Assembly: GCF_006381105.1 (NCBI RefSeq)
Contig: NZ_VDET01000036.1
Location: 62,001-126,000, forward strand
Length of the DNA: 64,000 nt
Source of the DNA: Flavicella sediminum
Lineage (GTDB): Bacteria > Bacteroidota > Bacteroidia > Flavobacteriales > Flavobacteriaceae
Direction: 5' to 3'
Both the position numbers and the translations under genes were made by a program. The notes under the pieces were generated by a model that was not told the DNA's origin, did no database searches, and worked only from the letters and a program-made list of their open reading frames with translations. Shown piece after piece: positions 8,674 through 16,544 of the stretch; positions within the stretch are counted from its first letter, which is position 1, and every line of letters starts with the position of its first letter.

Positions 8674-10221
8674 TTATTCTTCCCCTCCCCAACCTGGATT
8701 ATTAGGTAGTAAATTTGGGTTTTTACTAATCTCTACATCTGGAATTGGAGATAAAAAAAATTTATCATCCCAACTACTATTAGGAAAACGCCATTGTCTT
8801 AATAAGTGATCGTTAAATTCTTCCTCAGCAGTTCCCCATCGTCTTATATCGAAAAGTTCTCCCATTTCTGCAAAAAGTTCTCTGGTTCTTTCTTCTCTAA
8901 TAATAGTTCGTAAAGCCGCTGGATCAGTTTCCGTAATCTCACTAGCATTTACTCTGTCTCTAGCTATTTTCAGATAAGGCAATGCACTTCCCGATTCGCC
9001 ATTTTCATTATAGGCTTCTGCTAACATTAAAAAAGCATCAACATATCTGTAAACAATATGGTCTTTTGTGTGAGCCACGTTATTATTAGCGCCACCATCC
9101 ATATATTTAGTTGAACAAATACCACTTCTTCCTTGATAAGTTGCACCACGTGCAACAAGTGGCGTAGATCTATAAGGAACCTCATTCCCAGAACGTAAAT
9201 TAATATAAGTATTTTGATACCCTTCAGCTAACCTCACATCGTCAGGCTCATAAAGATCTAAAATTGCTGGATGCCATGCTAAAAGATAATTACTTCCGTT
9301 TCCTGATTGTATACCTCCAGTTGTACTATTATTTGGGTTAGCCCAAACTGGTAATACAGCTCCTAAACCATTTTCATAAATATTACCAAATGCAAAAATA
9401 ATCTCTTTATTTCCTTCATTACTAATATCAAATATACCGCCCCAATCAGATTCTAGTGCAACATCATAATCCCCAGGATTATCTGCTAATGGTTTTAAAG
9501 CATCTATAGCTTTTTGATAATTTTCGGTTTTTTGTAATGGCAATCCGGCAGAGGTTAAATACACCTTACCTAATAAAAATGCTGCACCTGCTTTAGTAAC
9601 CCTACCAGGAGAACCTCCCCATGTTACAGGTAAATTATCATTAGCATATTCTAAGTCTTCAATAATTAAATCGTAAATAGTTTCTGTTGCAGTTCTTCCT
9701 TTAAATAGAATTTCAGGATCAGCATTAACAACAGGCTCCGTGTACAATGGCAAATCACCAAAAATTTGTGTTAATTGAAAATACGTGTAAGCACGCATCC
9801 ATCTTGCTTCTGCAATATATCGATTTGCAATCTCTGGCTGATCTTCAAAAAATGGAGATAATGGCACATTTTTAATGATTGTATTTGCTCTACCAATAGC
9901 AATATACCCTACACGCCATAAACGATCATATCTAAACGGTTGTTGTTCAGGAGTTAAATAAGCGGAATGTATAGCAAAACCTGCACTTCTTGATGTGGCG
10001 TACTTACTACCTGCCATAGTCCCTACCATGTACATGTCTTGTTCCCAAACTACATGCTTAAATGCTTCGTAAATACCTAGGTTTTGAGCTTGTAATTGCT
10101 CTTCATTTTGGTAAAATGTGTCACTACTGTAAGTCGAAAATATTTCTTCTTCTAACGCTGTATCGCATGATAGAAAACCTACTATCATTAAACAGAAAAC
10201 TAATATTCTTTTAAGTTTCAT
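8674..10221 (-). CDS. SusD/RagB-family surface glycan-binding lipoprotein
   Basis: 515 residues. Signal peptide with lipobox (VGFLSC, Cys19) and the usual SusD opening YQNEEQLQAQNLGIYEAF. Tetratricopeptide-like helices follow, with the family blocks YIAEARWMRAYTYFQL and GKVYLTSAG, and the C-terminal RagB/SusD domain has YRYVDAFLMLAEAYNE and EERTRELFAEMGELFDIRRW. SusD proteins sit on the SusC barrel at the outer membrane, bind the oligosaccharide and deliver it to the transporter. The gene lies 26 bases after susC, as expected. No second SusD is seen in the window, so this pair would serve the whole locus unless others lie outside. Confidence 0.97.
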   Translation of the reverse strand: MKLKRILVFCLMIVGFLSCDTALEEEIFSTYSSDTFYQNEEQLQAQNLGIYEAFKHVVWEQDMYMVGTMAGSKYATSRSAGFAIHSAYLTPEQQPFRYDRLWRVGYIAIGRANTIIKNVPLSPFFEDQPEIANRYIAEARWMRAYTYFQLTQIFGDLPLYTEPVVNADPEILFKGRTATETIYDLIIEDLEYANDNLPVTWGGSPGRVTKAGAAFLLGKVYLTSAGLPLQKTENYQKAIDALKPLADNPGDYDVALESDWGGIFDISNEGNKEIIFAFGNIYENGLGAVLPVWANPNNSTTGGIQSGNGSNYLLAWHPAILDLYEPDDVRLAEGYQNTYINLRSGNEVPYRSTPLVARGATYQGRSGICSTKYMDGGANNNVAHTKDHIVYRYVDAFLMLAEAYNENGESGSALPYLKIARDRVNASEITETDPAALRTIIREERTRELFAEMGELFDIRRWGTAEEEFNDHLLRQWRFPNSSWDDKFFLSPIPDVEISKNPNLLPNNPGWGGEE

Positions 10222-10247
10222 AATATATAACTTTTTTTTTTGGACAA

Positions 10248-13200
10248 TTAAAATGTTAAGTTTACACCTAGTGTATACACCTTTGGTCTTGGATATGCTG
10301 AATAATCAATCCCTCTATTTAAAGCACCGTTTCCATTGGTACTTACTTCTGGATCTGGACCTGTATATTTTGTAATAGTTACCAAGTTAGTTCCCGTTGC
10401 AACTATAGTCGCATTTTTAAATAATGGAACCTTTTTTAAGTTATATCTAATACTTAAGTTTTTAAGTCGCACATAAGAACCATCTTCTACCAAAACAGAA
10501 TTTGGGATATTAACAACTTCTGGACTACCAGTACTTGGATATCTAACATTATTATGTTGGTTATCTAAAGTCCAACGATTTGCAAGATAATCTTGCGAAC
10601 TATTAGCACCTACCCAACCAGAACTAATAAAGGCTCTATTAAGGTTTAATATGTCATTACCGAAAGAACCTTGGACAAACATAGATATATTAAAATCTCC
10701 TACTTTGAATTGATTGTTCCATCCAAAGAAAAAGTCTGGGTTAGGATTTCCTATAACCTGTCTATCTTCTATACTTATGATACCATCGCCATTAAGGTCG
10801 TCAAATTTCCAAACCCCCGGCGTATTTGCTTGTACAGGACCATTACCATTATTATTTCGAGAGGTTGATGCAAAACGAGGATTATTTGTAGGATTACCAT
10901 CGGCATCAACTCCTGCTTCTGTTTTAATGTTAAAATTACCATTTGGATAGTCTACTAAATCATCTACTTGAATTAATCCTGTTACTTTATAACCATAAAA
11001 CAAACCTAATTGCTGCCCTGGAGTAGTTCTTGTACCATCAATTCCGAAGAAGTTTGTAGCTAAATTAGGTCCTTGAATAAATTCATTGGTACCGTATTCA
11101 ATTAATTTGGTTACGTTCTTTGTCCAGTTGAATTTGGTTGTCCATGAGAAATTCTTATTTCTAAAAATATCGTACGAAAAATCTACTTCAATACCTCTAT
11201 TTTCTAACTTACCATCATTAATTGGAATAGAACCAAAACCATTTTGAAGTGGTATTTGTAGATTATTTAATAAATTTTCAGTTATTCTTTCATAAACATC
11301 AACTGATGTTCTTAATCGGTTTCTGAATAAATTTAAATTCAATCCTAGATTTAATGTAGAACTAGTTTCCCACGTTAATTCTTTATTTGCAATACGTTCA
11401 GAAAAAGTAGCTGTGTTAAGTGTGTTATCAGTTAAACCAATTCTACCAATAGCATAAGTATCTAATGTTGAATATGGCCCCACACCAATTGAACTACCTA
11501 CTTTACCATAAGAAGTCCTTATTTTAAACTGAGAGATACTTTTAATCTTTTTCATAAAACCTTCTTTGTTTACATCCCAAGCTACTGCTACTGAAGGAAA
11601 GAACCCCCATGGATTTCCTTGACTAAACTTAGAATCTCCATCATTTCTTCCGGTTGCTGTAAACGTGTATTTCTTTTTGTATGAATACACAAATCTGAAC
11701 AATAAAGACTGGATGTAATTATTTGACTTAAAAGACTTAGGGTCTGATATTTGCTGAGCCAATTGAATAGCATCTGGCCCTAAATCATCAAATGTAAAAT
11801 CATTATATAATATACTCTTTCTATAACTAGTAACATCTGTATAACTGGCACCGGCTGTAACATTAATATTATGTCCATTAAACTTTTGATTGTTATAATT
11901 TACAAATGATTCAGCTGTAAATCTACTGGTCTCAGCATCAGAAAGAAACAACCTCCCATTTGCATTTCTTCCTAGTCTTGTTCTCTTATTTGCAAAACTT
12001 TGGTTTGTATTATTATTATAATTAAACCCCAGTCTATTCGTCCAATTTAAACCTTTTGCAATATTATAAACACCGCTAGTAGAAGCAATTAATGATTTAC
12101 CTCGTACCACATTATCCATTTGCGTAGCTTCAATTAAAGGGTTTTGTACAATATCTCCCTCTTGATCAAACTCATTTAAATCTCCTGACTCATCAAATAA
12201 ACGCACAAACGGATTGATTCTCATCGCTGAAAAAACAACACCAGCTAAACCACTCCTTGCGCTGGTTTGAACTCTTTGATTTCTAGAATTATTTAATTGC
12301 ACATTTGTGTTAAGCGTAAATTTCTCACCAACTTTCATTTTAGAATTGTATCTCAAATTCATTCTCTTAAATACGGAGTTTATAATAGTACCTTCATTTT
12401 CGTTAAAATTAACTGACAATAGTTGTGAAAATGTTTTGGTCCCGCCAGAAATACTAAAACTCAACGTTCTGTTAATACCCTGTCTAAAAATAGCATCCAT
12501 AAAATTAGTACCTACCCCTGCATTTTCAGGTAAAGGTCTGTTCGTTTCTGATCCATCAAAACGAATTCTATCAGCATCTAACAATTCCTGATATGTTAAC
12601 TGAGGACTTTGTAACACCGGTCTGTCGTTTGCAAATTGCGCATATTGACTTGCCGTAGCCAATTTATAAGGTACACCTATACTAGATATAGATGTTTTAA
12701 AAGACAGCTGAATTTTTGTTTTACCAACCTTTGCTTCTTTCGTTTTAATTAAAACAACACCATTACCCGCTCTAGCTCCATAAATAGCTGTAGCAGATGC
12801 ATCTTTTAAAACTTCTATACTTTCAATATCGTCTGGATTTAAACCTGCTAACGGATTCGTATTTGTAAAGAAACTATCACCTTCAGCCTGAGTATCTGTA
12901 CCTAAAGGAATACCGTTTATAACGTACAAAGGCTGACTACTTCCGCTTACACTATTTATACCTCTAATGTTTACAGAAATACCTCCTCCTGGCTCTCCTG
13001 AATCTTGTTGCACTAAAACTCCTGAAGCCTGACCTTGAAGTGTTTCAGTTATATTAGTAAACATCTGATCTTCTAAATCTTTACTTTTAATAGAACTTAT
13101 GGCTCCTGATACATCTTCTCTATTTGCTACTCCATAACCGATAACAACAACTTCGTCTAACGACTCCACATCATCTTTCATAATAACATCAACAACTGTT

Positions 13201-13481
13201 GACTTAATTACTATTTTTTCAGTAGTTGAAAATCCAATATAAGAATATACTAATGTAGCTGAATCTTTAGTTAAGGTAATTCGATAATTACCATCAAAAT
13301 CAGTTACTGTTCCATTTGAGGTTCCTTTTTGAACAATAGTTACACCAGGCAATGGTAAATTATCGACTGACTTAACAACCCCTGTAACTTCGCCTTTTTG
13401 TGCATAACTCCCAAAGGAAATAATTGTAAAAAGCAAGAATAAAGTCTTTTTTAAGACATTTCCGTAATTAATTAATTTCAT
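10248..13481 (-). CDS. SusC/RagA-family TonB-dependent outer-membrane transporter
   Basis: 1077 residues. Signal peptide ending FGSYAQ; CarboxypepD_reg-like domain at ~30-110 (GVVKSVDNLPLPGVTIVQ); the SusC signature LDEVVVIGYG at ~117; plug domain at ~125-245 (VNIRGINSVSG, PLYVINGIPL, IESIEVLKDASATAIYG); then the 22-strand barrel, ending in YTLGVNLTF with the terminal aromatic residue typical of outer-membrane proteins. It imports oligosaccharides with TonB/ExbBD energy. It is the first gene of a seven-gene operon and is preceded by a copy of the locus promoter motif at 13537-13580. Confidence 0.97.
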   Translation of the reverse strand: MKLINYGNVLKKTLFLLFTIISFGSYAQKGEVTGVVKSVDNLPLPGVTIVQKGTSNGTVTDFDGNYRITLTKDSATLVYSYIGFSTTEKIVIKSTVVDVIMKDDVESLDEVVVIGYGVANREDVSGAISSIKSKDLEDQMFTNITETLQGQASGVLVQQDSGEPGGGISVNIRGINSVSGSSQPLYVINGIPLGTDTQAEGDSFFTNTNPLAGLNPDDIESIEVLKDASATAIYGARAGNGVVLIKTKEAKVGKTKIQLSFKTSISSIGVPYKLATASQYAQFANDRPVLQSPQLTYQELLDADRIRFDGSETNRPLPENAGVGTNFMDAIFRQGINRTLSFSISGGTKTFSQLLSVNFNENEGTIINSVFKRMNLRYNSKMKVGEKFTLNTNVQLNNSRNQRVQTSARSGLAGVVFSAMRINPFVRLFDESGDLNEFDQEGDIVQNPLIEATQMDNVVRGKSLIASTSGVYNIAKGLNWTNRLGFNYNNNTNQSFANKRTRLGRNANGRLFLSDAETSRFTAESFVNYNNQKFNGHNINVTAGASYTDVTSYRKSILYNDFTFDDLGPDAIQLAQQISDPKSFKSNNYIQSLLFRFVYSYKKKYTFTATGRNDGDSKFSQGNPWGFFPSVAVAWDVNKEGFMKKIKSISQFKIRTSYGKVGSSIGVGPYSTLDTYAIGRIGLTDNTLNTATFSERIANKELTWETSSTLNLGLNLNLFRNRLRTSVDVYERITENLLNNLQIPLQNGFGSIPINDGKLENRGIEVDFSYDIFRNKNFSWTTKFNWTKNVTKLIEYGTNEFIQGPNLATNFFGIDGTRTTPGQQLGLFYGYKVTGLIQVDDLVDYPNGNFNIKTEAGVDADGNPTNNPRFASTSRNNNGNGPVQANTPGVWKFDDLNGDGIISIEDRQVIGNPNPDFFFGWNNQFKVGDFNISMFVQGSFGNDILNLNRAFISSGWVGANSSQDYLANRWTLDNQHNNVRYPSTGSPEVVNIPNSVLVEDGSYVRLKNLSIRYNLKKVPLFKNATIVATGTNLVTITKYTGPDPEVSTNGNGALNRGIDYSAYPRPKVYTLGVNLTF

Positions 13482-13536
13482 ACTTTCAGTTTTAGTTGGT
13501 TTAATGTTAATGAATAGTTCTTTATTATTTCTATAG

Positions 13537-13580
13537 CAATATTAGTATTATAGAAAGACAAATGCATCCTGCCGAATCTG
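13537..13580 (-). promoter_or_regulatory. Locus promoter motif, site 1 (susC operon)
   Basis: Minus strand: CAGA half-site, 5 bases, CAGGATG (GGATG at 13569-13565), 20 bases, then the -7 box TAATATTG at 13544-13537. The box is 56 bases from the susC start codon. Confidence 0.85.
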
Positions 13581-13802
13581 CATCAACAAACTATTTCGTC
13601 TCCTTTTCATTGTTAGAAAAACAGATATAAAACACTAGAAAACTGACAACTACACTCATAAAAAGGAGTTCAAGAACTCAAATTATAGAAACGGAAAGTT
13701 AAAATTATTTTACGGACGAACCTTTTATTTTTGAACGCCATTATAAAATTAAAATTCCAACAATTCTGCTTTTATTTTTTAAGTATTTGTTATTAACACA
13801 CA

Positions 13803-13839
13803 AAAAAGACCCATACAAATTAACTGCATCGGTCTTTTT
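13803..13839 (-). terminator. Terminator after the small T9SS protein gene
   Basis: AAAAAGACC at 13803-13811 pairs with GGTCTTTTT at 13831-13839. On the minus strand the stem is followed by a T-run. It ends the single-gene unit 13864-14688. Confidence 0.7.
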
Positions 13840-13863
13840 CTAAACTTAATAAAGATTTATTTC

Positions 13864-14688
13864 TTAGTTGATGATTATTTGTTTTACTATAGCTCCTTCA
13901 TTTGTATGAATTTTAAGAAAATAATTTCCACTTGCTAATGATCTTGCATCTATTGAATTTCCGTTTGCGCTTAAAACTTTTTGTCCCGCAACATTAAATA
14001 TTTCCAAAGAGTTTGCATCTACTCCAGAAACATGTACCAAACCGGTTGAAGGATTTGGATATACCGAACTTTCCTCGGCAACTTCCTCATTTGAAACATT
14101 TAACGTAGTATCCGTAATATAACTAAACGTCAAATCCACATCGTCATTATTTGTAGTTGAACCTGGTAATTTAACCGACCCAACCAAGGTACCATTTGCA
14201 TAATTAGGACTCGTGTTATCTGATTTAAGCCTAAAATATCTTGCGGCACCTGTAGCAGGTTTATGAAAAGTAAAAGTATAATCATTTCCTGAAACTAAAA
14301 TTACATCTGTACTTAAAGTTACCGTGTATTCAGATTCTGCAGTACCTCCGCTAGCACCACCCACAATAGGAAAATCTGAAATAGCAACATCATAAAGTTG
14401 GTTATCCGCAATAATATTTTCTTGACCATTTACTGTGGAAGGTTTTCCAGAGTAAACTCTAAATCGCCCAGCCGCTTGATCACTTTGACCTGCAAATTTA
14501 ACGGTCACTGAAGTAAGTTTCCCTGAATCACAAGCCTGAAAGGATTGACCAATAAAAAGTGCATCCTTTGTTCTTTTTCCAACAAAATTAGCTTGGTCAG
14601 TTTGAGCTTCTGTACAGGTCTGCGCATTCACTGTTCCTAAAGAAAACAGAGCTACTAAAAGAATTGATAAAAAAGTAATTTTTTTCAT
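13864..14688 (-). CDS. Small secreted protein with T9SS C-terminal sorting domain (function unknown)
   Basis: 274 residues. Signal peptide ending TVNAQ. The middle part (~25-195) looks like an all-beta domain (IGQSFQACDSGKLTSVTVKF, YTVTLSTDVILVSGNDYTFTF). The C-terminus (~205-274) is a type A T9SS sorting domain (VYPNPSTGLVHVSG ... GNYFLKI ... VKQIIIN). The protein should therefore be exported through the outer membrane and anchored on the surface or released. No catalytic motif is recognised, and a carbohydrate-binding or adhesive role is a guess. It forms its own transcription unit with a locus promoter motif (site 2) and a terminator, which ties it to the regulon. Confidence 0.75.
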   Translation of the reverse strand: MKKITFLSILLVALFSLGTVNAQTCTEAQTDQANFVGKRTKDALFIGQSFQACDSGKLTSVTVKFAGQSDQAAGRFRVYSGKPSTVNGQENIIADNQLYDVAISDFPIVGGASGGTAESEYTVTLSTDVILVSGNDYTFTFHKPATGAARYFRLKSDNTSPNYANGTLVGSVKLPGSTTNNDDVDLTFSYITDTTLNVSNEEVAEESSVYPNPSTGLVHVSGVDANSLEIFNVAGQKVLSANGNSIDARSLASGNYFLKIHTNEGAIVKQIIIN

Positions 14689-14722
14689 AATTGATTGTTT
14701 AAATAATTGGTTATTAGTTGCA

Positions 14723-14766
14723 CAATATTAAACTCAATAAAATTATTTCTCATCCTGCTGTTTCTG
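14723..14766 (-). promoter_or_regulatory. Locus promoter motif, site 2 (13864-14688 gene)
   Basis: Minus strand: CAGA, 5 bases, CAGGATG (GGATG at 14755-14751), 20 bases, -7 box TAATATTG at 14730-14723. The box is 35 bases from the start codon. The -7 box is the same as at site 1. Confidence 0.85.
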
Positions 14767-14817
14767 TGGCAGCAATTTGTCCCTCAGTATTCCCATACCA
14801 ACAATACTCTTTTAATC

Positions 14818-14853
14818 AAAGAAAAAGACCAACATTTACATTGGCCTTTTTCT
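14818..14853 (-). terminator. Terminator after the sulfatase at 14896-16383
   Basis: The left arm 14818-14832 (AAAGAAAAAGACCAA) pairs with 14841-14853 (TTGGCCTTTTTCT) with one mismatch, and T-rich sequence follows on the minus strand. It separates this sulfatase from the next minus-strand unit. Confidence 0.65.
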
Positions 14854-14895
14854 GTTTTTTATAATTCTAATTTCTCTTTCTATACCGATTATAAA

Positions 14896-16383
14896 CTACT
14901 TTATTGTTTGACGTGTTTTTATTTTTGCAGGATTATCCTCGACATCACCAGTTTCTTTTCTCCATGTAATCAATGCAGTATTTAACTCTTCTTTCTTTTC
15001 TTTAAATTTTACTTTTCCAGCTAAATTAACAAGTTGGTAAGGATCATTTTTCATATCATACAATTCTTCCTCAGGTCTTCCTGATTCTAACAATCGTAAA
15101 ATTTCATATTGCTTAGGATACGTAAATTGTGCTTTTACCGTGGCTTCATAACTTCTATTGTTCCATCCTTTTACATCCATTAAATCGGCAGGCAACAAAT
15201 AATTTTTATTGGGCATTAAATTTTTTATAAAATAAAATTCCCCATCAAATACCATACGACTTGGGTAATGTTCTTTTGGATTTGGTCCGTGAGAATTGTG
15301 TTCGCCAAAAATATAGCTCCTTCCTTTTACTTTTTTCTGATGACCTGTTAAAACAGGAAGCAAAGATTTTCCTTGAACCGTTTTTGGAATGGGTAATTTT
15401 AAAAAATCTAAAACCGTAGGCATAATATCAATATGCGAAATGAGCGCCTCTGAAACTTGACACTTTTTTACTTTTGGTCCCACTACAGCAAAAGGCACAT
15501 GCAAGCCTTCTGCATAAGCGGATGCTTTTGCCCTGTGATATGGCTGCCCTTGGTCTGAAGTAAAAATAATCAACGTATTGTCATACACTCCTTTTGATTT
15601 CAGTGCCGAAACAACTGCTCCTGCACAAGCATCTGCCAATTGTATGCAACCATAATATTTACTCAAATCTTTTCGCATTAATGGTGTATCAGGTAGATAA
15701 TCAGGTACCGTAATTTCGTTAGGATCTGTCATATACTCCGGAAAATGCTTCATATGCTCCTCAAAATTTCTATGTGGCGGTGAAATATTGGCTTGAAAGA
15801 AAAATGGTTTATCTCCTGATTTCTCAATAAATTCAGCAATTACTTTTTTATATTCTTTAGGGCTATTATGAACAGGATCTTTGTCTGAATATGGAAATTT
15901 CCACGGCGGACTCATGTGAAATTTTTGAGTAATTGCTGTGAAAAACCCATTTGCTTTTAAAATCTCTGGCAATGTTTTAATGTATTCATGAACTCCTACT
16001 TTGTCAACTGTTGGCGATTTCCTTCCAAAAAACTCAATGGGATCAGTTAACTTTGGTGTAATGGTATTTCTCCAATGGCCATTTGCATGAGGAAACATAC
16101 CCGTATTAATTGAACTTCTACTTGGAGAACAGGAAGGAACTGCAGCATATGAATTTGTAAAACGAACTCCGCTTTTTGAAAAAGCATCAAAATTTGGTGT
16201 TTTTACCCCTTTCGCACCATCAATTGCGGTATCATAACCTTGATCATCTAATAAAATAAGCACCACATTTAATGGTTTTTTATTTTTACCAATTTCGTTT
16301 ATTGTGCTTTGACTTACACTTGGAAATACTATAAAACAACTAATAATGAGAAGTACTAAATATTGCTTTTTTATTGAAAACAT
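14896..16383 (-). CDS. Sulfatase (S1 family, heparan-N-sulfatase-like layout)
   Basis: 495 residues with a signal peptide ending PSVSQS. Metal site LLDDQGYDT at ~44-52; formylglycine signature CSPSR at 85-89 followed by SSINTGMFPHANG; FFFQANISPPHRN and FTSDQGQPYHRAK in the second half. The DDQGYD start, the INTG-PHANG block and the relatively short enzyme resemble bacterial N-sulfoglucosamine-sulfohydrolase-like members of S1. On algal polysaccharides the real substrate may be an O-sulfated sugar. It is transcribed alone from site 3, divergently from the sulfatase at 16545. Confidence 0.92.
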   Translation of the reverse strand: MFSIKKQYLVLLIISCFIVFPSVSQSTINEIGKNKKPLNVVLILLDDQGYDTAIDGAKGVKTPNFDAFSKSGVRFTNSYAAVPSCSPSRSSINTGMFPHANGHWRNTITPKLTDPIEFFGRKSPTVDKVGVHEYIKTLPEILKANGFFTAITQKFHMSPPWKFPYSDKDPVHNSPKEYKKVIAEFIEKSGDKPFFFQANISPPHRNFEEHMKHFPEYMTDPNEITVPDYLPDTPLMRKDLSKYYGCIQLADACAGAVVSALKSKGVYDNTLIIFTSDQGQPYHRAKASAYAEGLHVPFAVVGPKVKKCQVSEALISHIDIMPTVLDFLKLPIPKTVQGKSLLPVLTGHQKKVKGRSYIFGEHNSHGPNPKEHYPSRMVFDGEFYFIKNLMPNKNYLLPADLMDVKGWNNRSYEATVKAQFTYPKQYEILRLLESGRPEEELYDMKNDPYQLVNLAGKVKFKEKKEELNTALITWRKETGDVEDNPAKIKTRQTIK

Positions 16384-16405
16384 AAAATTATTTTTTAACT
16401 ATAGT

Positions 16406-16450
16406 CAAAAGTATTTAAAAAAAATTAGGCAATCATCCTGCTTTAACATG
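16406..16450 (-). promoter_or_regulatory. Locus promoter motif, site 3 (sulfatase 14896-16383)
   Basis: Minus strand: GCAGGATG (GGATG at 16438-16434), 20 bases, perfect -7 box TACTTTTG at 16413-16406. The upstream half-site is weak (CATG, 10 bases away). It is one half of a divergent promoter pair with site 4. Confidence 0.83.
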
Positions 16451-16469
16451 CTAAACCTATCTGTAACAA

Positions 16470-16514
16470 CAGGTTTCGACAGGATGCAAAATTCAACTGT
16501 AATCTTTTTTTTTG
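16470..16514 (+). promoter_or_regulatory. Locus promoter motif, site 4 (sulfatase 16545-18521)
   Basis: CAGG half-site at 16470, 10-base period, CAGGATG (GGATG at 16482-16486), 20 bases, -7 box TTTTTTTG at 16507-16514. The start codon is 31 bases downstream of the box. Confidence 0.83.
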
Positions 16515-16544
16515 TTAGGTAATTTCATACCTTATACCTAAAAC

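Larger units (their letters stand above)
13482..13863. other. Intergenic region, 382 bp, upstream of susC
   Basis: It holds the susC promoter motif (13537-13580, minus strand) and the terminator of the upstream minus-strand gene (13803-13839). Between about 13600 and 13800 I see no gene and no further structure. Confidence 0.6.

Noticed and set aside
11588-11773. Short frames inside the SusC, sulfatase and hydrolase genes in other frames
   Set aside because: They overlap well-supported long genes, have no recognisable domains and are explained as shadows.
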